Positions 1 to 9,255 of a stretch of 64,000 nt of DNA are shown here, one piece after another. The stretch comes from Niveibacterium sp. 24ML (GTDB taxonomy: Bacteria; Pseudomonadota; Gammaproteobacteria; Burkholderiales; Rhodocyclaceae): NCBI RefSeq assembly GCF_026586805.1, contig NZ_JAPFHA010000026.1:1-64000 (forward strand). The letters run 5' to 3'. Each line of letters starts with the position of its first letter. The stretch's first letter is position 1. The notes beneath the pieces are model-generated. The model worked only from the letters and a program-made list of their open reading frames with translations, was not told the DNA's origin and did not search any database. Made by a program: the position numbers and the translations under genes.

Positions 1-958
1 CGCCGCGAGATCCGCCATGAACCGGACAGCACGCAGTGCCGCTGCGGCTGTCAGCTCAAACGCATCGGCGAAGACATCAGCGAGAAACTCGACTACACCC
101 CCGGCGTCTTCACCGTAGAACGCCACGTTCGCGGAAAATGGGTGTGCGGCGCGTGCGAAACCTTGATTCAGGCGCCGGTTCCCGCGCAGGTCATCGACAA
201 GGGCCTGCCCACCGCTGGGCTCTTGGCCCATGTGCTGATCGCCAAGTTCGCCGATCACCTGCCGCTCTACCGGCAGGAGAAGATCTTTGAACGCGCAGGT
301 TTTGCCATTGCCCGTTCCACGCTCGCGCAGTGGGTCGGCGTGTGTGGCGTGCAACTCGCGCCCCTGGTTGCCGCTCTCAAGGCCGAACTCTTCACGCAGT
401 CGGTGCTGCATGCCGATGAAACGCCGGTGGCGATGCTCAAGCCGGGCACCGGCAAGACCCATCGCGCCTATCTGTGGGGCTACACCAGCACCGCCTTCGC
501 ACCGCTCTCGGCCGTGATCTACGACTTCACCGAGAGCCGTGCCGGGGTTCATGCGCGCGACTTCCTCGGCGACTGGCGCGGCACCCTGGTGACGGACGAC
601 TACAGCGGCTACAAGGCGCTTTACGCGGATGGCGTAACGGAGGCCGGCTGCATGGCGCATGCGCGGCGCAAGTTTCATGAACTGTTCGCCACCGGCAAGA
701 GCCTGATTGCCGAACAGGCGTTGCAGCACTTCGGCGCGCTCTACGCGATTGAAAGCAAGCTCGCACAACTGGACCCTCAGGCACGAAGGCAAGGGCGTCA
801 ACAACACGCGCAGCCGGCCGCCGAGGCGCTACACCGTTGGCTCACCGTGCACCGGCAAAAGGTCAGTGATGGCTCGGCCACCGCAAAAGCCATCGACTAC
901 AGCCTCAAACGTTGGGCCGCGCTCACGCGCTATCTGTCTGACGGGGCGCTTCCGATCG
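1..958 (+). pseudogene. tnpC: IS66 transposase TnpC, upstream fragment split by a group II intron
   Basis: The frame is open from the first base, so the N-terminus lies outside the window. The product is the IS66 DDE transposase. It contains a Cys-rich zinc-binding segment (CRCGC, then CGACE), the helix-turn-helix-like linker and the catalytic core (HADETPV with the first Asp, TDDYSGY with the second). Reading stops making sense after base 958, in the middle of the Asp codon of the conserved LPIDNNRVEN motif that holds the catalytic Glu. The same frame resumes at 2948 without loss or gain of a base, so a mobile intron split the gene. The insertion is antisense, so normal intron splicing cannot repair this mRNA and the gene should be dead. 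Confidence 0.93.
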
Positions 959-1070
959 GTAGAGTCGAGATGTGGCGCAGTGGTTGTAGGTCTGGTTTGT
1001 CTGTTTCCGCCCCTTTCGTCTGGCGGTGCCTAATTAACCTGACCGTGACTCCGTTTCCACATCCCGCTCG

Positions 1071-1106
<36 letters not shown>

Positions 1107-1117
1107 CTTTCAGAACA

Positions 1118-2515
1118 TCAAACCTTCGCGTTCAAAGGGTCGGCGCTCGTCGGCAGCAGGCGTATCAGTCCCAAGGTTTCGTACAGAAACTGATCGGAGT
1201 ATTGGCGGTACCCCGTTCCCTGTTTGCCGCGTTTTCGCATCAACCAGATTCGTAGCCGGCGCGCAGCATAGCGGTCGATCAGTCGGTAGATCCGTCCTAC
1301 GGGACCTTGGCTGAAATAGCCAGCCCAGCCTCGCAGCACGGGATTCAGATGATCGATTCGGCTCTGGACGTCCAGAGCGTTCCAGCGCGACGTCGTGGCG
1401 TCGTGGATTTCCCGAAGGAGCCGTTTGACTGACTTCTTGGATGGTCGCGTGCCCCAGTACGGGCGGCCGTTCCGGCCATAGAAGCGACCGACGGTGTAAC
1501 CGAGAAAGTCGAACGTGTCGTCTGGCAATTTCACCAACCGTGTCTTCTTCTCGTTGACCGTCAGGCCCAGTCTGGCCATGAGCGCTCTCATGGCCTCCAT
1601 CGCTGCCGCCCCTTGACCCGGCGGACACAGAATCACGAAGTCGTCGGCGTAATTCACAACTTCCGCCTGAAACTTCCTCGCATAACCGTGCCCATACCAT
1701 GCCAGCATGAAACGACGGAAGTACAGGTTGGCCAGCATTGGTGAAATGATGCCGCCCTGCGGGGTGCCGCGATGTCGGTCCTTTGCTTCGGTCGATCGGC
1801 GCTCGCCTTGGGGTTTGCGTTCCACGACCGCTGCGTTGAGCCAGTTCCGGATCGCCTCCAGCACTGTGCCGTCAGCAATTCGCCGCGCAACACAACGCAT
1901 CAGGTCACCGTGGGGGATGGTATTGAAGTAGTCGGAGAGATCAGCGTCGACGACTTCTCGCGCGCCACGATCGGCAATGCCGAAATGGGTACGTCGCAAG
2001 GCCATCTTCGCATCCATTCCAGCCCGAAAGCCGTATTGCCAAGGAAACAGGTCCGTTTCAAACACTGGACCAATCACCAGTAATACCGCCATCTGCGCCA
2101 CCCGGTCCCGAATGCAGGGGATGCCGAGCGGGCGTTCGCCACCGTTGGCTTTGGGAATCCATACGCGCAGCAGGGGCCTTGGCTGATATGTCTTTGCCTT
2201 TAACTCCTGCCGCAATCTTCCCAGCCACCCGTCACGCCCCTGTTCTTCGATCCGCTCGAAGCATTCTCCATCCACCCCAGGCGCGCCGCGATTTGCGCGA
2301 CAGCGTCGGTAAGCTTCAAAGAGAACGTCCTCTCGACAGACCTTGTCCCACAGGCTGTAGAAACGTGCGGCCGGTTCGTTCTTGGCTTTCGTTTGCAATG
2401 TGGTCTGTAGCGTCCGAACCGAAACAAGCAAGGTTGGTAGACTCACGTCAATCCTCGGGTTCTTGCCACTTTCCAGCATACGTCCTGAAACAGGGGGCCT
2501 TCGCTCCACCAGCAT
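1118..2515 (-). CDS. ltrA: Group II intron reverse transcriptase/maturase
   Basis: This 465-residue multifunctional intron protein assists splicing of its host intron RNA and copies it into DNA during retrohoming. The RT fingers and palm blocks are visible: [17 protein letters not shown], the first catalytic Asp in [12 protein letters not shown], the [10 protein letters not shown] block, and the catalytic YADD box in [20 protein letters not shown] segment follows. The C-terminal maturase (GIIM-type) region has [14 protein letters not shown]. No HNH endonuclease domain follows, so target opening would rely on reverse splicing, as in endonuclease-free intron classes. The ATG start at 2515 lies about 430 nt into the intron, which suits domain IV placement. 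The frame is intact. Confidence 0.95.
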   Translation of the reverse strand: MLVERRPPVSGRMLESGKNPRIDVSLPTLLVSVRTLQTTLQTKAKNEPAARFYSLWDKVCREDVLFEAYRRCRANRGAPGVDGECFERIEEQGRDGWLGRLRQELKAKTYQPRPLLRVWIPKANGGERPLGIPCIRDRVAQMAVLLVIGPVFETDLFPWQYGFRAGMDAKMALRRTHFGIADRGAREVVDADLSDYFNTIPHGDLMRCVARRIADGTVLEAIRNWLNAAVVERKPQGERRSTEAKDRHRGTPQGGIISPMLANLYFRRFMLAWYGHGYARKFQAEVVNYADDFVILCPPGQGAAAMEAMRALMARLGLTVNEKKTRLVKLPDDTFDFLGYTVGRFYGRNGRPYWGTRPSKKSVKRLLREIHDATTSRWNALDVQSRIDHLNPVLRGWAGYFSQGPVGRIYRLIDRYAARRLRIWLMRKRGKQGTGYRQYSDQFLYETLGLIRLLPTSADPLNAKV

Positions 2516-2947
2516 TACCCGGCTTCATCACTACTACACCCCCATCCGTCATCCGCGGGGCCGGCCCCATTTCTCACGAAATCGTCGTTGCCCGGCTGCC
2601 CTCCGGGCACCACCGCGGACTTCCCTTGTTGCACGATTGACCAGTCTCTGCGTGCTGCCACCACTACCCCGGTGGAATCGCCGGATGCATTTCACGCTCG
2701 CTTCTCCGACGACATCGGCCTTCCTCGTTGTTATGGCGAGTCGGCTTCCACGACGACATTTCGAGGCCTGCTCGGTGTTCATTCGCATTGCGGCCCGCAG
2801 AGCCCGCTGACCTCCTTCGAGGCCGTTTCAAGGAGTGCTTCAGCCCATTTGTTGCCTCCTGGACCGCCCCTTGTGCTTCCGGCCGGAGCGAGAGTTGGCC
2901 GGGTCGGATTCACACCGACGAGTCGAACGTGCCTTTGCAAGGCGCAC

Positions 2948-3186
2948 ACAACAACCGGGTCGAAAACGCGAACCGGCCGATCGCGCTCGGTCGTAAGAAC
3001 TGGCTCTTTGCCGGCAGCCTGCGCGCGGGCCAGCGTGCAGCGGCCGTGATGAGCCTGGTGCAATCTGCCCGCCTCAACGGCCATGACCCCTACGCCTACC
3101 TCAAGGATGTGCTGACGCGACTGCCGACCCAACCGGCCAGCCGCATCGGCGAACTCCTACCGCATCGTTGGCAGCCTGAAGGCTGA
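2948..3186 (+). pseudogene. tnpC: IS66 transposase TnpC, downstream fragment
   Basis: This is the continuation of the interrupted tnpC after the intron. It encodes NNRVENANRPIALGRKNWLF, which contains the catalytic Glu of the IS66 DDE triad, and the usual C-terminal tail (SARLNGHDPYAYLKDVLTRL). It ends in TGA at 3184-3186. Joining base 958 to 2948 gives one reading frame of 399 codons in the window, so the loss of function is due only to the intron. Confidence 0.92.
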
Positions 3187-3231
3187 TCGCGCCGATTCCA
3201 GCCGCGTCAAGATGGGTTGGGCGAACGCTTA
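3187..3231 (+). mobile_element. Probable right end of the first IS66 element
   Basis: Downstream of tnpC there is a short non-coding stretch ending in GAACGCTTAC. IS66-family right ends commonly finish with a GCTTAC-like inverted repeat. The next bases already encode a 5'-truncated tnpB of a second copy, so the border between the two copies is placed here. The matching left end is outside the window, so the repeat itself could not be compared. Confidence 0.4.
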
Positions 3232-3500
3232 CGGCGAGTGCGCGCGTGGTCCGGGTATTCGGGCAAATCACGCCGCACCATGCTTACCTGTTTGCCAATC
3301 GCCGTGCCGACCGGATCAAGGTGTTGGTGCACGACGGCTTTGGCGTGTGGCTCGCTGCCCGGCGCCTGCACCAGGGGCGCTTTGCCTGGCCCAGGGATAC
3401 GGCTGCGATTGCGCAACTGTCGCGCGAACAATTCAATGCCCTGGTCGTGGGCCTGCCTTGGCATCGCTTGGGGGAAGCGGGCGTGATCCGCACGCTTTGA
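3232..3500 (+). pseudogene. tnpB: IS66 accessory protein TnpB, 5'-truncated
   Basis: The frame encodes the IS66 Orf2 (TnpB) signature HHAYLFANRRADRIKVLVHD followed by LAARRLHQGRFAWP and GLPWHRLGEAGVIRTL, ending in TGA at 3500. The usual roughly 30-residue start (MIR.. to the ALARVV region) is missing: the gene begins mid-domain against the right end of the neighbouring element. A GTG at 3246 could initiate but would give a protein lacking its N-terminus. It belongs to the tnpC relic that follows. Confidence 0.85.
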
Positions 3501-3567
3501 TCCGCCTCGCCGCTGGCGTGGCAATTGCCGATTGCGCTAATGGCAGGCGCCCTCGCCATGGGGCACG

Positions 3568-4686
3568 ATGGTCGCCATGGCATCGACTGCTTTGCTCGAC
3601 ACCCTCACCGAAGATCAACTGCGCACGCTGGCGCGCGAGCTGCTCACCGAGGTGACGCTCAAGCAAACCACGATCGAGAAACTCACGCACGAGAACGCGC
3701 TACTCAAGCGCCTGAAGTTCGGTGCGCGCACCGAGTCTTACTCGGCCGAGCAACGCCAGCTGTTCGAAGAAACGCTCGATGCCGACCTGGCCGCGCTCAA
3801 ACAGGAAATGCTTGCGGCAAGCCCTGCCGCTGCGGGTGAGCCCAAGACCGAGCGCCAGGCGCCCAAGCGCGCACCACTGCCCGCGCACCTGCCGCGCCGC
3901 GAGATCCGCCATGAGCCCGATAGCACGCAGTGCCGCTGCGGCTGCGCGCTCCGCCGCATCGGCGAGGACATCAGCGAGAAGCTCGACTACACCCCCGGCG
4001 TCTTCACCGTGGAACGGCACGTCCGCGGCAAATGGGTGTGTGCGAGCTGCGAAACGCTCACGTAGGCGGCGGTTCCAGCACAGATCATCGACAAGGGCCT
4101 GCCCACGGCAGGGTTGCTCGCCCATGTGCTGATCGCCAAGTTCGCAGATCACCTGCCGCTCTACCGGCAGGAGAAGATTTTTGAGCGCGCCGGTTTCGCG
4201 ATTGCACGTTCCACGCTCGCGCAGTGGGTGGGCGTGTGTGGCGTGCAGCTCATGCCGCTGGTCGCCGCGCTCAAGGTCGAACTTTTTACGCAGCCGGTGC
4301 TGCACGCCGATGAGACGCCGGTGGCGATGCTCAAGCCTGGCAGTGGCAAGACCCACCGGGCCTATCTGTGGGGCTACACCAGCACCACCTTCGCGCCGCT
4401 GCCAGCGGTGATCTATGACTTCACCGAGAGCCGCGCCGGCGTTCATGCACGCGACTTCCTGGGTGACTGGCGCGGCACCCTGGTGACCGACGACTACAGC
4501 GGCTACAAGGCGCTCTACGCTGAAGGCGTGACCGAGGCCGGCTGCATGGCACATGCGCGGCGCAAGTTCCACGAATTGTTTGCCTCCGGCAAGAGCCTGA
4601 TTGCCGAAGAGGCCTTGCGCCACTTCGGCGCGCTTTACGCGGTTGAAACGGAACTTGCGGCGCTGGACACGCAGCAAAGGCTGCGT
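3568..4686 (+). pseudogene. tnpC: IS66 TnpC, second copy with nonsense codon and 3' truncation
   Basis: This copy starts at ATG 3568 (or 3577) with the usual leucine-rich coiled N-terminus (MASTALLDTLTEDQLRTL), which is not visible in the first copy. It runs through the same Cys-rich region. At 4063-4065 the CAG codon of the first copy is TAG, an in-frame nonsense change. Homology then continues in the same frame through HADETPV and TDDYSGY to about 4686, where similarity to the first copy stops and the catalytic Glu region is lost. Two lesions therefore inactivate it. Bases 4687-4851 hold no recognisable gene. Confidence 0.92.
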
Positions 4687-4851
4687 GCGTGGTACGTTGT
4701 TGGCGGCACCAAGGGGTGCAATATGCCGGTCAGCGCGAGGGCGACGGCAAGGGCACGATCCCGGCCACTACAGCGATCTCCGGCGGTGACTGGCTCAGCG
4801 AGAGGTTTCGGCCCAAGAGGCATTTCAATGACGACCGCCCTAGTTCGTATC

Positions 4852-5343
4852 TCAGCCTGACGGCACAAGGCGACGCCGTAGCCGTTCAATCACGATAGGG
4901 TCGCCCAAGCCGCAGTCCGAGTCTGTCTGAATGAGTTGCTCCGACTGGGTATCTGGCCAACCTTCAACGTCATCGTCGACGGCAATCCAGCTATCGAGCT
5001 TCGCGCGCAATACATAGCGCTCGATCTGGGCGTAACGACTGAGCAGGTCCCAGCCACACATGTCACGCTTGGATCGACCTTCGAGCAACTCGGTATGCCA
5101 CGTGGCGCCAATTACTCGTGAGGCGAGTGCGGCGGGCAAGGCTTCGCGAGCACGCGAGAACCCGAGGTGGCGCACCCAGCTTGTCGAGAGCACCAGTTGC
5201 ACATGTGGGGCGTCCGCGAGGACCTCAACGAGGGCGGGTGTCCACATGAAGAGCTCGCCGGGCGCGTCCAGGTGGGGGCGGTTGCGTCTGAGCACGACGT
5301 TACCGGGATGCAGAACACCATCGAAGTCGAGGAACAGGATCAT
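4852..5343 (-). CDS. HAD-like phosphatase, Swiss-army-knife RNA repair type
   Basis: A 163-residue protein begins with the HAD nucleophile motif FLDFDGVLHPG (Asp6 nucleophile, Asp8 acid/base). A motif II Ser/Thr sits in LVLSTSWVRHLGF, and a late acidic motif reads WIAVDDDVEGWPDT. Small HAD proteins of this shape match the family described as HAD domains in Swiss Army Knife RNA repair proteins, where they are fused or linked to ligase/kinase modules. No partner is seen here, so the substrate is unknown. The ATG follows a purine-rich GAAGGTGGGG. The gene lies next to the IS66 relics and at the tail of the minus-strand Fic cluster. Confidence 0.75.
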   Translation of the reverse strand: MILFLDFDGVLHPGNVVLRRNRPHLDAPGELFMWTPALVEVLADAPHVQLVLSTSWVRHLGFSRAREALPAALASRVIGATWHTELLEGRSKRDMCGWDLLSRYAQIERYVLRAKLDSWIAVDDDVEGWPDTQSEQLIQTDSDCGLGDPIVIERLRRRLVPSG

Positions 5344-5441
5344 CGCCCCACCTTCTCATTGCGTATTGCATGCCATCGACGCACAGCAAATGCGTGATCG
5401 GAGAACGCGCGGGTGCTCGTGTGAGGTCACCGACTGCGCAC

Positions 5442-5912
5442 CTAGTCGTCCGCCATCGTTGCACGCTCAGCCTCCGCCGCCCGAACGACCTGAGCGCTCG
5501 CATTCGGCCAATAGTCCAAGGGACACCTTCCGTCTAACCAGGCGTTGGCCGATACCCACCAGACGGCCAGGGCCCAACCAGCGTAGTCGCGCGACAATGC
5601 GGCAATGATCGGCCGCAGCGCGGCATGGGGCGCGCCCGTCTCGGCGTCGAACTGCATGGCCGGATAGCCCTTGGCGCCATCGAATGCAACGGAGAAGAGG
5701 GCAAGAGCACGTTCGAGTGCTTCCGGATCTGGCGGCAGACCGTCCTCACCCGAAGGCAACAATCGGGCGACCTCTTCAGTGGTGAGCAGGCCACCGCATC
5801 TGGCAAGAAACGTGGTGCGCAACTGCACGTTCGCCTCGTGGTGCCATTGGATTACGGCGTCCGTGTTCACCGACGTCAGACTCGGCTTAGGGTGGGGGCG
5901 TTCGCGCTTCAT
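5442..5912 (-). CDS. Hypothetical protein with MbcA/ParS/Xre-toxin-binding-like C-terminus
   Basis: This is a 156-residue protein of uncertain function. The N-terminal half has LLTTEEVARLLP, which resembles a helix-turn-helix entry. The C-terminal half has GYPAMQFDAETGAPHAALRP and WALAVWWVSANAWLDGRCPLDYWP, a pattern seen in the C-terminal domains of MbcA/ParS/Xre antitoxins that bind RES-type toxins. No RES toxin gene is adjacent, so it would be an orphan. The start at 5912 (MKRERP) is preferred over 5939 because it clears the end of the upstream Fic gene and has GAGGTCC upstream. It is co-directional with Fic, 30 nt away, so co-transcription is likely. Confidence 0.6.
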   Translation of the reverse strand: MKRERPHPKPSLTSVNTDAVIQWHHEANVQLRTTFLARCGGLLTTEEVARLLPSGEDGLPPDPEALERALALFSVAFDGAKGYPAMQFDAETGAPHAALRPIIAALSRDYAGWALAVWWVSANAWLDGRCPLDYWPNASAQVVRAAEAERATMADD

Positions 5913-5942
5913 GGCGGACCTCGCTCGAGTGGGCCGCACTTG

Positions 5943-7148
5943 TCATGGCTGGCCGCAGCACGTGGACGTCGGTGCTGCCGGGTACAAGCCGGGGAGCAGG
6001 ACATCCAACGCGTCGACCGGAATCGCCATGTAGGCATGGTCCAGATTGTCGGACCTTGAAATCAACCCGGTCAGGGCAAGGCATGAGAGCAGCGCACTGG
6101 CACCCTGTTCATCGCGCCCCGTCAGCTGTTGCACCGATCCGCGTGAAACCGGGCCGTCGATCAGCAAATGCAGGAGCACGGCGGCGGCCTCTGGCGTCAT
6201 CGATTGGCTCTGCGCGAGTCGTGCTGCGACAAGCGCTTCCAATCGTGGCCCCAGCGCGGTGCGCTCAAAGTGCCGTGCCATGCAGGCGACTTCTTCCTCG
6301 CAGATGTCGATGAACCAGTTGCACCAGTCGGACAGGGCAGCCTCACTGAGGTTGCCACGGCCATCCAGATCGGAACGCCGTCCCTCGTCCGCTGCGGCCA
6401 GGCGGGAGAAGTAGGCCTTTTGATGGCGTGCCAAGCCGCGACTAAGCGACCACAGCCCGCTCGTGAGCCTGTCCAAGGCAAACTGGGTCTGCATGCGGCA
6501 AGCCCGACCGTTCCCGTCAGCGAAGGGATGAATCCAGCACATACGCTGGTGTGCCGCAGCAGCGTAAATGATCGCATCTTCGGCAGTGGGCGCCTTCTTG
6601 TAGACCTGATCGAAACGCGCGAGAAAGGTGGCAAGCGCCTCCGGTGGTGGTGGCTCGTGCTCTCCGATCAGAACGCGAACATCGCGCAAGCAGCCGGGGA
6701 CAAAGCAGTGGCCTTCGGTTGTTCTGCGTTCTTCAGGTGGCAGACGCATGTAGATGGATTCGTGCGCATGCTGGACCACCGCGGCGCTCAGCGCCGAAGC
6801 GCTCGGCGCCACGCGCCGCTCCAGCGCGAACTCGGCCGCGATATGGGCGACCGCTAAACGCTGTCGTCTCGCAGTATTGGTGTCATTCGAGTAGTCGTCG
6901 CGCAGCGCATCGCGGATCTCGCCAGGGCTCGCGGCTTCGCCTTCGATGGCGTTCGAGTAGTGGGCGTTCATCTCCCGCACCAGGCTGTGCACCAGCGCCT
7001 GTGGTTGCGGACGCAGCGTTTGCTTGAGGGCGTTCGACGCGCCGATGAGCGAGGCGGCACGCTCACGCAGCGCATCGAGCTTCTTCTGGGGCAGCAAGGG
7101 TTCGAACTGATGGGCCTGGGTGTATTGAGCGATCGGCGTCGTACGCAT
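5943..7148 (-). CDS. fic: Fic domain AMP-transferase with N-terminal inhibitory helix
   Basis: Fic proteins transfer AMP (or related groups) from nucleotides to hydroxyl side chains of target proteins. The catalytic loop HPFADGNGRACR sits near residue 206, with the catalytic His and the phosphate-binding GNGR. An inhibitory motif of the (S/T)xxxE(G/N) type is seen as SNAIEGE near residue 63, so this is a class II enzyme that restrains itself. A winged-helix-like tail (SRGSVQQLTGRDEQGASALL) completes the 401-residue protein. The start MRTTPIAQYTQ at 7148 is chosen because the upstream extension is Cys/Arg-rich and overlaps the next gene region. It probably shares a promoter with the zinc-ribbon membrane protein upstream. 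Confidence 0.9.
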   Translation of the reverse strand: MRTTPIAQYTQAHQFEPLLPQKKLDALRERAASLIGASNALKQTLRPQPQALVHSLVREMNAHYSNAIEGEAASPGEIRDALRDDYSNDTNTARRQRLAVAHIAAEFALERRVAPSASALSAAVVQHAHESIYMRLPPEERRTTEGHCFVPGCLRDVRVLIGEHEPPPPEALATFLARFDQVYKKAPTAEDAIIYAAAAHQRMCWIHPFADGNGRACRMQTQFALDRLTSGLWSLSRGLARHQKAYFSRLAAADEGRRSDLDGRGNLSEAALSDWCNWFIDICEEEVACMARHFERTALGPRLEALVAARLAQSQSMTPEAAAVLLHLLIDGPVSRGSVQQLTGRDEQGASALLSCLALTGLISRSDNLDHAYMAIPVDALDVLLPGLYPAAPTSTCCGQP

Positions 7149-7210
7149 GAAGCTCCTTGAACATGGCGCGTGGGCCTTGCCGCACCGAGCCACGCCGCAC
7201 GCCGGTCCGG

Positions 7211-7672
7211 TTACGACTTGTCGAGCAAGTCCTTCGTGCCGCGCACGACGCGAAACTCGCGCCAGGCACGAAACAGGAAGATTGGCCCCACCACCACACC
7301 GATGCAAGCGGCGGCAAACGCCTGCACGGCAAGGCTCATCCAACGCGCCAAGGGGGAGAAGTAGCCGCCGCTTGGCGCAAAGTAGCGTCCAAGAAAACGC
7401 CAGCCCGACGGAAAGAAGGCGGCCACACACGCGAAACCGACCGCATCAAGCCATGGCGTCTTGCCAAGCAGCAGGATGAGTGCCGTGATGAACAGGCCAA
7501 GCATCAGGAACAACTGCACCCAAAGTGTCTTGGCAATGCCCTTGTTGTGGGCGCTCGCGCAGGCGCCACACAGCGGTGGTGTAAATACCGCCGCGCAGTC
7601 CGAACACAGCCCCCTTCCGCAGCTATTGCAGGTGCCGACGGCATCCAGTTCGACGTGTTGAGCGCACTTCAT
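7211..7672 (-). CDS. Zinc-ribbon/B-box-like membrane protein
   Basis: A 153-residue protein starts with paired metal ligands (CAQH, CNSCGRGLCSDC, CGACASAH), a B-box or zinc-ribbon pattern. About three hydrophobic segments follow (LFLMLGLFITALILLLG, VGFACVAAFFPSGW, AAACIGVVVGPIFLF). Proteins of this build are common and poorly characterised. A good ribosome site (GGGGAGA) precedes the ATG at 7672. The gene is first of the minus-strand set, facing the XRE regulator across two palindromic operators, and Fic follows after 62 nt. Confidence 0.7.
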   Translation of the reverse strand: MKCAQHVELDAVGTCNSCGRGLCSDCAAVFTPPLCGACASAHNKGIAKTLWVQLFLMLGLFITALILLLGKTPWLDAVGFACVAAFFPSGWRFLGRYFAPSGGYFSPLARWMSLAVQAFAAACIGVVVGPIFLFRAWREFRVVRGTKDLLDKS

Positions 7673-7717
7673 TGGTGGTTTCTCCCCTGACGGAGGCAGT
7701 GATAACGGCGCTCGATG

Positions 7718-7732
7718 CTAAGTATTCCTTAG
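7718..7732. promoter_or_regulatory. Palindromic operator, upstream copy
   Basis: The site reads CTAAG-TATTC-CTTAG, a perfect 5-bp inverted repeat with a 5-bp spacer. An identical-arm partner lies 34 bp away, and both fall in the 115-bp gap between the divergent membrane-protein and XRE genes. This arrangement is typical of a dimeric HTH repressor that controls itself and its neighbour. Confidence 0.65.
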
Positions 7733-7751
7733 TATGCCGTCAATTGGATTC

Positions 7752-7766
7752 CTAAGACTCTCTTAG
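7752..7766. promoter_or_regulatory. Palindromic operator, downstream copy
   Basis: The site reads CTAAG-ACTCT-CTTAG, with the same arms and spacing as the copy at 7718-7732 but a different spacer. It ends 21 bp before the XRE start codon, so a bound repressor would block transcription or initiation of the regulator gene. Confidence 0.65.
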
Positions 7767-7787
7767 TCCTCGTCAAAGGGGACTGGA

Positions 7788-8099
7788 ATGGAGGGGAAGG
7801 CAATCATCGCGGTGCGACTGAGGGCAGCCCGGGAAGCGCTTGGCATCTCTCAGAAGCAGTTGGGCATCCGTGCCGGGATTGATGAATTCACCGCGAGCGC
7901 TCGGATCAATCAGTACGAACGCGGCAAGCATCTGCCTGACCTGCTCACGGCCCAGCGACTCGCCCACGAACTGGGCGTCCCGGTGTCTTTTCTCTTTGAG
8001 CCGGACGACGATCTGGCGACCCTGCTGCGCCTCGTAGGCCCGCTCTCCAAAGACCGCTTGCGTGCCTTGATCACCACGCTCGGCGGCAACGCGGGCTAG
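7788..8099 (+). CDS. XRE-family transcriptional regulator
   Basis: A 103-residue Cro/CI-type protein. The HTH spans about residues 8-65, with LRAAREALGISQKQLGIRAG and the recognition-helix region ASARINQYERGKHLP. The C-terminal part (LATLLRLVGPLSKDRLRAL) probably dimerises. The gene lies directly downstream of two CTAAG-N5-CTTAG palindromes, which makes autoregulation and control of the divergent membrane-protein/Fic genes likely. AAAGGGGA precedes the ATG. It ends 19 nt before the convergent H-NS-like gene. Confidence 0.88.
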   Translation: MEGKAIIAVRLRAAREALGISQKQLGIRAGIDEFTASARINQYERGKHLPDLLTAQRLAHELGVPVSFLFEPDDDLATLLRLVGPLSKDRLRALITTLGGNAG

Positions 8100-8117
8100 T
8101 GTCGGAGGCTGCGACGG

Positions 8118-8468
8118 CTACTTGTTGATCAGCAGCGCGTCCAAGGATCGCCCGCTTGCCAGGTGCGCCTGAACCCACGCCGGCTGACGGCCGCGTCCGG
8201 TCCAAGTCTGATGCACGTTGTTGGGGTTGCGGTATTTGATCGCCACAGGCCCGCTGGGCTGGCGGCGTGGTTTGCTCGGGGCGCCAAGCCCTGACAAACC
8301 CATGACATCTTCCCAATCGAGGCCCGCAGCACGCAACGCGGCTTCGACCTGACGTCGTACGGTTTTGACGGTGCCCGATTGGCGCAGCGTGATTTCACGT
8401 TGCAGACGCAAGGCCAGGCGCTTGAGATCCTGCATCGACAAGTCAGACAAACGAACGGCGTGGCTCAC
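8118..8468 (-). CDS. H-NS family nucleoid-associated protein
   Basis: The C-terminal DNA-binding domain of the H-NS family is clear: YRNPNNVHQTWTGRGRQPAW, with the TWTGRGRxPxW core that inserts into the AT-rich minor groove. The 116-residue length fits the short betaproteobacterial members. The N-terminal segment (LSMQDLKRLALRLQREITLR) suits an oligomerisation helix. A lone H-NS paralogue in an accessory island often silences horizontally acquired genes. Whether this one controls the adjacent locus is inference. Confidence 0.9.
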   Translation of the reverse strand: MSHAVRLSDLSMQDLKRLALRLQREITLRQSGTVKTVRRQVEAALRAAGLDWEDVMGLSGLGAPSKPRRQPSGPVAIKYRNPNNVHQTWTGRGRQPAWVQAHLASGRSLDALLINK

Positions 8469-8767
8469 GTTCCGCTATCCCTGGTTAAAGGGCAACGATA
8501 GCACTTCCCTGTGACGCGTTCTAAGCCAGTTCGGTGCTGGGCGCGTCCTTCGCGACACGACACCACGCCGTCGGAATCGATGACTTGCGGGTGGGCCACG
8601 GCGCTCCCGAGCTTGGCAATCCGGTTAGTTGCAGATGACGCGTTACTCATGTCGGATGGCACCTACATCGCTGCTCGCAGAATGGGGCGCTTGCCAAAAC
8701 ACTAAGACTTCCTATGATGGCATTACATACAGTCAAGTACGGTGTAACGGTTCAGGAGGGAGCGAAG

Positions 8768-9118
8768 ATGGCAGTCTGGGAAGTCGCGAGCGTCGAGGAG
8801 CAACCCTCACTTACGCTGCTTAGCTGGCGTGTCGTCGAGATTGAGGCGGGCACGCGACACTTCATGGGCTACTGCCCAGAGAATCAGGAGGGCCGGGTTA
8901 GCACGGCGATTGTTTCGTTTGATCCGGCCACTGGCAAGGGCATCACCGTATCGGGGCGCGTCTATCAGCTATTGGGGTACCCGGGGGCGGACAGAGATGC
9001 AGACTACGTGTGGCACACTTGGTGCCGCGTGAATAGCGTGACGTCCTTCGTCGACGTAACGGACGAGGTCGTCTCAGGGACTAGGATATGCGCTGGTGCG
9101 CGCCCCCTCGCGCATTAA
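8768..9118 (+). CDS. Conserved-looking hypothetical protein
   Basis: A 116-residue soluble protein starts MAVWEVASVEEQ. The start at 8768 is preferred over an upstream ATG because a strong AGGAGGG lies 7 nt before it. It has segments HFMGYCPENQEGRVSTAIVS, GRVYQLLGYPG and YVWHTWCRVNSVTSFVDVTD, which look like a compact beta-rich fold. I do not recognise the family. There is no signal peptide or membrane segment. It stands alone between the H-NS-like gene and a low-coding stretch. Confidence 0.55.
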   Translation: MAVWEVASVEEQPSLTLLSWRVVEIEAGTRHFMGYCPENQEGRVSTAIVSFDPATGKGITVSGRVYQLLGYPGADRDADYVWHTWCRVNSVTSFVDVTDEVVSGTRICAGARPLAH

Positions 9119-9255
9119 TCCCTGCACGGGGCAAATCGCGCTGGTTTAGCCGCGCGCGGCGCTATCGGCCGCTGATGCCACGCCGATCAATCGCACCGCA
9201 GCGCGAGCTCCCAACGCAGCTCAGACTATCGAGAGGCAATGCTCGGCGTGCAACG

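Noticed and set aside
8465-8662. A 65-residue minus-strand frame upstream of the H-NS-like gene
   Set aside because: No ribosome site and no family resemblance; it lies in the promoter region.
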